Source: DATEEG01 sp035525055 (GTDB taxonomy: Bacteria > Actinomycetota > Acidimicrobiia > Spongiisociales > ZC4RG35). From it: a stretch of DNA of 9,948 nucleotides. The notes under the pieces are model-generated. The model was given only the letters and a program-made list of their open reading frames with translations. It made no database searches and had not been told where the DNA came from. Positions 4,628-9,948 of this stretch are shown one piece after another (the first letter of the stretch is position 1; every line of letters begins with the position of its first letter). The stretch covers positions 1 to 9,948 of the forward strand of contig DATLEZ010000015.1 in the NCBI GenBank assembly GCA_035525055.1, given 5' to 3'. A program made the translations under genes and the position numbers.

Positions 4628-7360
4628 TCAGGCCCGCAGCAGCTCTTTCGCCGCGGTCTCGAAAGGCGTCGCAACACCGCGGGCGTGGGCCGCCTCGTAT
4701 TCGGCTGGGTCCATTTCAGCGTGGAGCCTCTCGAGGGTTTCCGACGCGGTGTCCCGAATGGGGACCTTCTCTGTGAAGGACTGTTGGCGGCCGATCGGCT
4801 GGGCGTGAACCATCGCGAGCAGCTCGACTGCCTCCACTGCGTGGCCCCTCATGCCCCGGATTTTGCCGATCTTGGTCATGAGACCGAGCATGTCGCTCAG
4901 CATGCCCATCTGCTCGGCCGTGGCGAGGCTCTCGATGTAGGCCGACTCGGCCGCTTCGAGCCGTCCGGCGGCGACGTTGGCGTCGCCCAGGCCTTCTGCA
5001 GCTACAACGGATCCACGCAGGTAGTCGATCTCCCGGGCTCGGATCACCTGGCGGCCGAAGAGGTCGATCGCATCCTGCGGCCGACCTTCCTCGGTCGCGA
5101 TCAATGCCAGCAGCCAGAGGCTCCAGGTCGTGAAGTAGTGGTCGTTGCGCGCCTCAAGGACGTGCAGGGCCTCGGGTACCAGCCTCGATGCCGTGGCGGA
5201 GTCGCCTCCAAGCACGGCTGCGAATGATCGCCAGTTCTTCAAGCTCGCCGTCCAGTACGGGTCATCAAGCTGCGCGCAGCGCGCCAATCCCGCATCGAGT
5301 GCGGCCGCCATGTCGTCAGACCTTCCGACGTAGGCGAGGCAGATCGCCCGGCACTGCAGCACGATCCAATCGTCGATCAGCTCGCCGGCCTCGCCCATCG
5401 TTTCGATCGCCGACTCCACCGTGGCCATGCCGGCGTCCGGCTGGCCCAGTAGTGCGAGGAACCAGGCTTGTGCGGCCCTCGCCAATCCCCGGACAACGGC
5501 GGTTGCCGGATCGGCCGAAGCTTCGTCGAACGCCGCGACGACCTCGTCGAAGAGGGCGATACCAGCCCGATACCACCCGCGAAACTCGTAGAGAAGGTAG
5601 AACGCGGGCACGAACCGGCGGACAGCGCCTGGGTTGTTCGTCGCCAGATAGTGGCGCCACGCCACCCTGATGTTGTCGATATCCCCTTCAACCGTCGACG
5701 CCATGAGACGCTGGTCACACTGAAAGATGAGGGCGCTGGCATCGTCCATCACCCCCGCATAGAACTTGGCGTGGGCGGCGCGCACCTCGCGGGCCCGCTC
5801 CTGATCCAAGATGAGCTTCTCTTCGGCGAACTGGCGCAACAGCTCGTGAACGGCGTACCGACCGATGTCCGGGCTGGAAGTGACCAGCGACTTGCCGGCC
5901 AGATTGGCGAGATGGCGCAGCGACGCCCCGACAACCTCATGGGCGGCCTCACGGGTGAAACCGCCGCGGAACACGGACAGCGCGGCAAAGATCGTCCGCT
6001 CGTCCTCACCCAGCGTCGACCACGAGTAGTCGAAGACGGCGCGGACGCTCCGGTGGCGATCCGGAATGTCCGCGATCTCGGTCTCCAGGAAGTCGAGGCT
6101 CTTTGCGATCTCCGCGGCGATCTCGCGAACGGGCAGCATGTCGACCCAAGCGGCGGCGAGGAGGATGGCGAGCGGCATGCCCCCGGTCAGTCGAAGAATC
6201 TCGGCCACCGAATCGAGGTCTTCGCTGTCGAGCATGAAACCAGGGTCGGATCGGGCAGCGCCGTCGAGGAAGAGCTCGACGCCACTCGCCTGGAATGCCT
6301 CTTCAGGAGTCGCCCACGTGGTCTCCAGCCCACCAATGGTGAGGACCGTCTCGCCGATGAGGTTGAGCTTCGCTCGCGAGGTGACCAGCACCGTCACCTC
6401 TGGCGCGGCTCTCAAGATCTCGGTGAGGATGCCGACTCGGTCCCGGAGGTGCTCGAAATTGTCGAAGATGAGGAGCTGGTGCTTGTTGCCGAGATAGGTC
6501 AGCAACTGGGTCTCCACGTCCGCATCGGACGACAGCCCCAACCCGAGTGACTCGGAAACCGCCTGGACGATGTCGCCATCGGACGTAATGTCGGCGAGCC
6601 CAATGAAGAAAACGCCATCCGGGTGTTCGGAGGCGAGGTCGGCAGCCGCCTGGATCGCCAGGCGGGTCTTGCCGGCCCCGCCCGGCGCCTGGATCGTGAG
6701 CAGGCGAGTGTCACGGAGAAGGCGTGTCACCTCGGCCAGCTCCCTGTCGCGCCCCACGAACTCAGTTAGTTGACGAGGGAGGTTGTTAGGAAGGGCCTCA
6801 AGGGAGGTCAGCGGGGGGAATGAGCTCCGGAGCCCGGCGATGTCGAGCTGGAACACATGCTCGGGTCGGGTTAGATCCTTGAGGCGGTGCTCACCCATGT
6901 CGCGGATGGTGATCCCTTCGGGTAGCCGATCCTGCACCAGCTCCCAGGTGGTGCGGGACATGATCGTCTGCCCGCCGTGGGCGATCGCCCTGAGCCGGGC
7001 CACTCGGTTAACCGTCGAGCCGTAATAGTCATCGACATGAACCTCTGCGCCGCCGGTGTGCAGCGCGGCGCGAACCAGCAACGGGTGGGGCGTCACCCAG
7101 TCGACCGCAGCCAGACGGCGCTGCATCTCGGCGGCCCCGGCGACGGCGTCTCGCACTGAACCGAACACGATGAAATGACTGTCCCCCTCACCGCGCGGCT
7201 TCACGCACAGGCCGTGGTGGGCGGCAACGGCCGACTCGATCGCGTCGTCATGCTGTTTGAGTGCCTCCATCATCGACTCGGGTGATGCCTCCCATGCTCG
7301 CGTGCTGCCCTCCACATCGGTCATGAGGAAAGTGACGACACCTCCGGGCAGATCAACCAT
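4628..7360 (-). CDS. Class III adenylate/guanylate cyclase domain fused to NB-ARC/STAND ATPase and TPR repeats
   Basis: A 910-residue soluble signalling protein. Residues 1-175 form a class III cyclase homology domain: first metal Asp in TDVEGST (D15), K54 and the GEGDS loop (57-61), D111-YYG, and N118/R122 in VNRVARL. The canonical second metal Asp of the GDG turn is Glu here (E58), so activity is uncertain, although this GEGDS variant is common in ATPase-fused cyclases. Residues about 195-560 form an NB-ARC/AAA-type STAND ATPase: Walker A GGAGKT (227-232), Walker B LLIFDN (296-301), VTSR (326-329), GGMPLA (393-398), then LSVFRGGF and the HELLRQFAEEKL helix of the winged-helix part. The rest is TPR-like helical repeats with alternating A/G/L/Y. 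There is no LuxR DNA-binding end. I start at MVDLPGG (ATG 7360) because the cyclase domain begins there; the frame is open to 7501 without domain sense. No strong ribosome site is seen, only GGTGGCGG. It is the only full-length gene in the 4.9-kb element. Confidence 0.92.
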   Translation of the reverse strand: MVDLPGGVVTFLMTDVEGSTRAWEASPESMMEALKQHDDAIESAVAAHHGLCVKPRGEGDSHFIVFGSVRDAVAGAAEMQRRLAAVDWVTPHPLLVRAALHTGGAEVHVDDYYGSTVNRVARLRAIAHGGQTIMSRTTWELVQDRLPEGITIRDMGEHRLKDLTRPEHVFQLDIAGLRSSFPPLTSLEALPNNLPRQLTEFVGRDRELAEVTRLLRDTRLLTIQAPGGAGKTRLAIQAAADLASEHPDGVFFIGLADITSDGDIVQAVSESLGLGLSSDADVETQLLTYLGNKHQLLIFDNFEHLRDRVGILTEILRAAPEVTVLVTSRAKLNLIGETVLTIGGLETTWATPEEAFQASGVELFLDGAARSDPGFMLDSEDLDSVAEILRLTGGMPLAILLAAAWVDMLPVREIAAEIAKSLDFLETEIADIPDRHRSVRAVFDYSWSTLGEDERTIFAALSVFRGGFTREAAHEVVGASLRHLANLAGKSLVTSSPDIGRYAVHELLRQFAEEKLILDQERAREVRAAHAKFYAGVMDDASALIFQCDQRLMASTVEGDIDNIRVAWRHYLATNNPGAVRRFVPAFYLLYEFRGWYRAGIALFDEVVAAFDEASADPATAVVRGLARAAQAWFLALLGQPDAGMATVESAIETMGEAGELIDDWIVLQCRAICLAYVGRSDDMAAALDAGLARCAQLDDPYWTASLKNWRSFAAVLGGDSATASRLVPEALHVLEARNDHYFTTWSLWLLALIATEEGRPQDAIDLFGRQVIRAREIDYLRGSVVAAEGLGDANVAAGRLEAAESAYIESLATAEQMGMLSDMLGLMTKIGKIRGMRGHAVEAVELLAMVHAQPIGRQQSFTEKVPIRDTASETLERLHAEMDPAEYEAAHARGVATPFETAAKELLRA

Positions 7361-7380
7361 AAGCCGCCACCATACGGTCC

Positions 7381-7416
7381 CGGACGTGTCCGCGTCCGCA
7401 CGGTGAACCCACCGTG
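7381..7416 (-). promoter_or_regulatory. Inverted repeats upstream of the cyclase gene (possible operator)
   Basis: CACGGTG-AACC-CACCGTG at 7399-7416 is a perfect 7-bp inverted repeat with a 4-base spacer, centred about 47 bp before the ATG at 7360. Next to it, CGGAC-GT-GTCCG (7381-7392) is a second, 5-bp one, starting 21 bp from the ATG. The placement fits an operator for the cyclase gene. No clear -10/-35 can be defined and the binding protein is unknown. Confidence 0.4.
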
Positions 7417-7570
7417 AAACAGAGCAGTTCGCCCAACGAGATCGACGTCGCGCCCGGCATCGACTCACCACGGAGCGTGCAAGCAACCTCCGTAGTTCCA
7501 TGGGCAGTTGGGCACTGCGCTACTGAGTTCGACGGTGTCGTCGCACGGCGCCAGCTCGTGCCCCTCAGTC

Positions 7571-7610
7571 ATTGCCCTTGTCCTCAGAATTTCGCGAGGA
7601 AGGGGGCAAC
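7571..7610. repeat. Hairpin repeat, copy 2
   Basis: TTGCCCTTGTCCTC pairs with GAGGAAGGGGGCAA around the loop AGAATTTCGC, giving a 14-position stem with two G-T pairs and one mismatch. It shares its loop and right arm with copy 1 at 3934-3970. No run of T follows on either strand, so a simple intrinsic terminator is not certain. Confidence 0.55.
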
Positions 7611-7727
7611 GGCTTCGTAAGTCTGAAGGCCGCCGACCAGCCGGGCGCGCTCTCGGTTTACAGACAGTCCGGGGGACACAATGTGGAAGCCGAAACACTC
7701 AGCGAACGGGCATAAAACGAATGTGGC

Positions 7728-7778
7728 GCGGACCAATGGCGGACCGAGGGTTACCGACCCATCGACTGCGGACCGAAA
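7728..7778. repeat. GCGGACC repeats, right arm of the element
   Basis: GCGGACCAATG followed directly by GCGGACCGAGG (7728-7749), then GCGGACCGAAA at 7768-7778, all on the plus strand. They lie 26-76 bp left of tRNA-Val copy 3. They have the same 11-bp spacing and core as the pairs at 3032-3053 and 7958-7979, but here they are not in an integrase tail. This fits integrase arm-type sites on the second attP arm. Confidence 0.55.
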
Positions 7779-7803
7779 AACTCAATGCTGACAGGGGGTT
7801 TTC

Positions 7804-7852
7804 GGTGGGCGTTGACGGGCTCGAACCGCCGACCTCTTCCTTGTAAGGGAAA
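7804..7852 (-). pseudogene. tRNA-Val(UAC) 3' half, copy 3 (attachment site)
   Basis: On the minus strand it reads TTTCC, anticodon loop CTTACAA (anticodon TAC), GGAAG, AGGTC, T-arm GGCGG-TTCGAGC-CCGTC, acceptor strand AACGCCC, discriminator A, then CCG in place of CCA. The anticodon arm pairs apart from one G-T. Upstream (minus) no D-arm or 5' acceptor strand can be found, so it is a 3' half. It is the right boundary of the 4.9-kb element and the left boundary of the next unit. Confidence 0.83.
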
Positions 7853-7940
7853 GCGCGCTCTGCAGTGGTGCCAGGTCAAATACCCGAAGGCCCAATGGAT
7901 ACGGGCCATGTCACACTTCAAGAGTGTTGGTCAATAGTGA

Positions 7941-7979
7941 TCATTTCGCACCCTTGCGCGGACCAAATGCGGACCAAAT
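7941..7979 (-). pseudogene. Integrase 3' tail remnant, right copy
   Basis: The minus strand encodes IWSAFGPRKGAK then TGA, identical in protein to the copy at 3015-3053. The stop lies at the same distance from the tRNA anticodon loop in both places: CATTTCGCACCC begins 101 bases after TTGTAAG in each. Upstream the frame is open for only about a dozen more codons, back to a TAA, so the gene body is lost. The AlbA_2 gene ends 60 bp further right. Integrase identity is inferred from context. Confidence 0.55.
7958..7979. repeat. Perfect 11-bp tandem repeat GCGGACCAAAT
   Basis: GCGGACCAAAT twice in direct succession, 117 bp from the anticodon loop of tRNA-Val copy 3, inside the putative integrase tail. 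A near-palindrome GACGGTC-CA-GACCGTC follows at 7982-7997. Together they may form the integrase-side att arm of the element to the right. Confidence 0.55.
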
Positions 7980-8040
7980 CGGACGGTCCAGACCGTCGGA
8001 ACAACGGTACTCGGCGCCTTAGCGGGTGTCGGCACATGAT

Positions 8041-9306
8041 CTAATCCCGACCGAGGTAGTGGGCGAGTTGAGGAGCATCATGGGTGCCGAGGGTCCGAAG
8101 CATCCGACCCACCAATCGATCCGTCACGAGGCCAGCTCGATCCTGCAACTCCAGCGTCGAGGACCGGGTCAGCTGGGTATAGATGTCGGCAGGATATGGA
8201 GTAGCAGTGGTCATGAAATCTTGGGTGCGAATCCAAGACCCTCCCCCTTTGGCGCCGACGACCGCAACGCCTATGGCCCAGTCTCCGAGATAGCCGGTCT
8301 CAGCAGCTACGTCTGCTGCAAGCTGCACGGATCGATAGACCAAGCCCGCTATCAGCACGTCGAACAGGACTGCCACGTCCGGTGCTCGTCCGGGGTCGGC
8401 GACAGCGCTGGCCCGGCCGCAAAACACCCGTACCTCGCCGTCTTCCGACAGTTCGATCTCTAGCAGATGGTCTTCCCGGTCGGCCGAGGCAAGCTGACGT
8501 CCAGCTTGCAGGTCATAACACGAGGCTGCCCAACCGTCGCTTCGTGTGGTGCAGTTAGTGGCATCGCCGAAGTCGGGGGCCCATTTCGACCCGAAGGGAG
8601 GGTATAGGTTGGCACGCCGGCGAATAAGTGATAGGAGCCACTTCTGCCATTGGCCGTGCTGGGGCACGGCATCAAGCAGCATCGTCGGACGTCCGGGGCG
8701 AGGGAGGGCAACAACGAAGAGGTGGGCCAATGTCGGTTCGATGCCAGCTTCGACGAGAGGGTCTCTCGCAATGTAGGAATCAAGAGTTTCACTGGCGTCA
8801 CGGTTGAGCAGTCGACGACGGTCGTGAAGGGCTACCACATCGGAGTCCGTTAGTTGGCGTTTGGTCCGATCGCCTCGTCCCCAGTATTTCCCTTCGACCA
8901 TATGTGGCGCTACAGATGACGGGGGTACCTGCACTGATAGGTACCCGACATCGGGGTCACCTTCGCTGGGAATTGCTACACATCGTACGAACAAAGGTGG
9001 ATCGCATCGTGTGAGAGCTATTTGCTCAACACGTTCAGCTATCCCGGCAAGAGGAATGGGATGCAAGGCACTGAGCGGGTTCGAACGATCTCGATCTTTA
9101 GCGTCTGCAATGCCGACTAGAAGAATCCCTCCTGAGACCGCTAACGAAGCAACGTCGCGGGCTAGCTCCTTATTGGCAGCATCGCCCGATGCCAGCTCAC
9201 GCTTTAGCTCGAGGCCGGTGCCGCCCTCATCAAGGACGCCAACCGTGGCCGCCGCTGCCAGCTCGGGCTCCGACGTTGGTTGCCATACAACCGAAGGCTC
9301 GTTCAT
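8041..9306 (-). CDS. AlbA_2 (Schlafen-like) domain protein
   Basis: 421 residues from the ATG at 9306. The N-terminal 165 residues match the AlbA_2 putative DNA-binding/ATP-binding domain: TGLELKRE (30-37), then ARDVASLAVSGGILLVGIAD (49-68), the signature E.K...n..E.ard..ala...GG.lLvGi.D, and later KYWGRGDRTKRQLTDSDV, equivalent to the y.R.G..t..a...e. end of the domain. The remaining 250 residues are not recognised; they hold WQKWLLSLIRRRANLYPPF and a Trp/Gly-rich stretch near SWIRTQDF. AlbA_2 proteins act as regulators or as parts of defence loci, but no partner enzyme is visible here. An upstream GTG at 9354 would extend it by 16 residues over the divergent gene. I prefer 9306, although no ribosome site precedes it. 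It is cargo of the unit right of tRNA-Val copy 3. Confidence 0.82.
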   Translation of the reverse strand: MNEPSVVWQPTSEPELAAAATVGVLDEGGTGLELKRELASGDAANKELARDVASLAVSGGILLVGIADAKDRDRSNPLSALHPIPLAGIAERVEQIALTRCDPPLFVRCVAIPSEGDPDVGYLSVQVPPSSVAPHMVEGKYWGRGDRTKRQLTDSDVVALHDRRRLLNRDASETLDSYIARDPLVEAGIEPTLAHLFVVALPRPGRPTMLLDAVPQHGQWQKWLLSLIRRRANLYPPFGSKWAPDFGDATNCTTRSDGWAASCYDLQAGRQLASADREDHLLEIELSEDGEVRVFCGRASAVADPGRAPDVAVLFDVLIAGLVYRSVQLAADVAAETGYLGDWAIGVAVVGAKGGGSWIRTQDFMTTATPYPADIYTQLTRSSTLELQDRAGLVTDRLVGRMLRTLGTHDAPQLAHYLGRD

Positions 9307-9309
9307 AGT

Positions 9310-9699
9310 ATGGCGAACACTAGTTCGGTCCTCCCTAGAGGCAGCCGTGCCCACGAGATACAGAATCTTGTGGATTGGATTCGCTCAGTTCCAGCCAGAG
9401 GGGCTCGAGCCGGCCAGGAGTTACGCCTGCGTCTGCACATCGAACTGGGCGAGGATGGCTGGCTGGAAAACAGCTACTTCGCAAATGGACGAGACCCCAT
9501 CTGGTACGTCACCCTGATCAATTTCACCGGCCCACTACTAGTTGCCCGTCGATTCATCGAATGGTTCGAATCCAATCGCGACCGAACCTTCGCAAAAGAA
9601 GAGTTTTCACATGTGGACGTCTGCCGCTGGCAGTTCGATGGATCCCGAATGACGCCCAAGGTCGTGGCTTCAGTCAGTCTCGATCAGGACAACGGCTGA
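9310..9699 (+). CDS. Hypothetical protein, 129 residues, divergent from the AlbA_2 gene
   Basis: Not recognised. It begins MANTSSVLPRGSRAHEIQNL and contains a basic-acidic amphipathic region, LRLRLHIELGEDGWLENSYF, then WYVTLINFTGPLLVARRFIE and WFESNRDRTFAKEEF, and ends SVSLDQDNG. Even hydrophobic spacing, several Trp/Phe residues and an alternating strand-like pattern suggest a small folded alpha/beta protein. There is no signal peptide or membrane helix. The ATG at 9310 lies 3 bases from the start codon of the divergent AlbA_2 gene (CAT-AGT-ATG). A TTG at 9280 or GTG at 9370 are alternative starts. The arrangement suggests a joint function with the AlbA_2 protein, but that is inference. Its codon use resembles the neighbouring gene and the frame is open over its whole length. 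Confidence 0.6.
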   Translation: MANTSSVLPRGSRAHEIQNLVDWIRSVPARGARAGQELRLRLHIELGEDGWLENSYFANGRDPIWYVTLINFTGPLLVARRFIEWFESNRDRTFAKEEFSHVDVCRWQFDGSRMTPKVVASVSLDQDNG

Positions 9700-9808
9700 G
9701 GACCCCTGGCTAGCGCAGATCACCAGATCCCAAGCGGAACCACACATATCTAAGACCGCACTAGATTGGCCACATAAGGCGCCTTGTTATCGAAGAGCTC
9801 CGCGCGGG

Positions 9809-9948
9809 TGAACCACCCCGACTTTCATAGAGACTCAGTCGTGTGTGTAACGGCTGCTAGCTCAGGGTTGGTTTGACGGTAGTAGAGGGCCTCCTTTTCG
9901 GCTGGGGGAATCATTCCGATCGGTTGGAGGAGGCGACGGTGGTTCCAC
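9809..9948 (-). mobile_element. IS3-family insertion sequence, right end, rest outside window
   Basis: The plus strand begins TGAACCACCCCGACTTTCAT at 9809 and continues into AGAGACTC. This resembles the terminal inverted repeat of IS3-family elements of the TGAACCGCCCCGG...GAGACTC type. It overlaps the stop codon of the transposase frame, as is usual in this family. Only one end is visible, so target-site duplication and total length cannot be checked. It sits 109 bp beyond the small unknown gene. Confidence 0.82.
9825..9948 (-). CDS. IS3-family transposase (OrfB), C-terminal end
   Basis: The last 40 codons of a transposase that runs off the right edge. The peptide WNHRRLLQPIGMIPPAEKEA followed by LYYRQTNPELAAV is the characteristic end of IS3-family DDE integrases, usually W.N..RLH/L..IG..PPAE.E..YY. 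In these proteins it follows the catalytic Glu of the DDE core, which is not in the window. The stop codon TGA (9825-9827) lies inside the terminal repeat. No frameshift is seen in the visible part. Activity cannot be judged. Confidence 0.9.
   Translation of the reverse strand, partial: WNHRRLLQPIGMIPPAEKEALYYRQTNPELAAVTHTTESL

Larger units (their letters stand above)
7361..7803. other. Upstream region of the cyclase gene and right arm of the element
   Basis: No supported gene. Near the cyclase start are two inverted repeats (7381-7392 and 7399-7416). Further right are the hairpin repeat copy 2 (7571-7610) and a set of GCGGACC repeats (7728-7778) just before tRNA-Val copy 3. A 36-codon plus-strand frame at 7681-7791 follows GGGGGACACA but overlaps the repeats and has no recognisable product. 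Confidence 0.5.
2926..7804. mobile_element. Integrase-less, tRNA-Val-targeted element (CIME-like), about 4.9 kb
   Basis: Bounded by two directly repeated tRNA-Val(UAC) 3' halves (2877-2926 and 7804-7852). At the left end it carries the 3' tail of a putative integrase gene. At both ends it has 11-bp spaced GCGGACC repeats (3032-3053, and 7728-7749 with 7768-7778), the layout expected of the two arms of an attP site. Cargo is a truncated RibD-C gene, a MarR fragment and one large cyclase-STAND-TPR gene. No integrase, excisionase or replication gene is present. Cis-mobilizable elements of this kind, with att sites but no recombinase, are known as deletion derivatives of integrative elements. The order of att copies implies that the intact tRNA-Val gene lies to the right of the window. 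Excision ability is inferred, not shown. Confidence 0.66.

Noticed and set aside
4397..5227. Plus-strand frame of 276 codons
   Set aside because: Most of it is antisense to the cyclase gene 3' part; the first 230 bp show no domain or ribosome site.
5468..6550. Long plus-strand frame of 360 codons
   Set aside because: Antisense to the cyclase-STAND gene, with charged low-information composition and no domain.
7361..7501. N-terminal extension of the cyclase protein by 47 codons
   Set aside because: Arg/Ser-rich, crosses the inverted repeats, and the cyclase domain begins at MVDLPGG.
7681..7791. Small 36-codon plus-strand frame behind GGGGGACACA
   Set aside because: A ribosome-site-like sequence exists, but the peptide is low in hydrophobic residues and the frame overlaps the GCGGACC repeats; more likely chance.
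7508..7846. Plus-strand frame of 112 codons ending VGVDGLEPPTSSL
   Set aside because: The ending is the translated antisense of a tRNA 3' half, a well-known source of false proteins near att sites. The rest has no domain and crosses the repeats.
8861..9517. Plus-strand frame of 218 codons
   Set aside because: Antisense to the AlbA_2 gene and out of frame with the small gene at 9310.

Overview
The window reads as chromosomal DNA of a GC-rich actinobacterium. The signs are high-GC codon use, weak or absent Shine-Dalgarno sites, a class III cyclase fused to a STAND ATPase and TPR region, and an AlbA_2 protein. A deep-branching lineage such as Acidimicrobiia is a guess. No single gene fixes the taxon.

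Layout. At the left edge (1-433, minus) is the N-terminal part of a LapA/DUF1049 membrane protein. At 583-666 a strong terminator hairpin abuts the 3' half of an initiator-tRNA-like sequence (minus strand), read here as an attachment-site remnant. A structured gap of about 475 bp leads to an APC-family amino acid permease (1142-2401, plus). Behind it lies a broken LuxR-type HTH tail (2523-2699, minus). Next come two 3' halves of a tRNA-Val(UAC) gene (2752-2794 and 2877-2926) and a third at 7804-7852, all on the minus strand.

The segment between the second and third tRNA-Val copies is about 4.9 kb and looks like an integrated element that has lost its integrase. Inside the left copy is only the last dozen or so codons of a putative integrase (ending IWSAFGPRKGAK). 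Then follow an N-terminally truncated RibD-C/DHFR-like gene, a MarR C-terminal fragment, and one large intact gene on the minus strand: adenylate/guanylate cyclase domain plus NB-ARC-type ATPase plus TPR. The same integrase tail, at exactly the same distance from the tRNA piece, recurs right of the third copy. There a second cargo starts: an AlbA_2 (Schlafen-like) protein and a divergent small unknown gene. At the right edge an IS3-family insertion sequence enters, with its terminal repeat and the C-terminus of its transposase.

How it fits together. The tRNA-Val pieces, the conserved integrase tail and 11-bp tandem GCGGACC repeats on both sides of the third tRNA piece suggest elements stacked by repeated site-specific integration at one tRNA-Val gene. 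The intact gene should then lie right of this window. With the integrase body gone, the 4.9-kb unit resembles a cis-mobilizable element (CIME), which could move only with an integrase supplied in trans. All broken genes here keep their 3' ends and have lost their 5' ends. The cyclase-STAND gene, the AlbA_2 gene and its divergent partner are the intact cargo; their functions are not known from the sequence.
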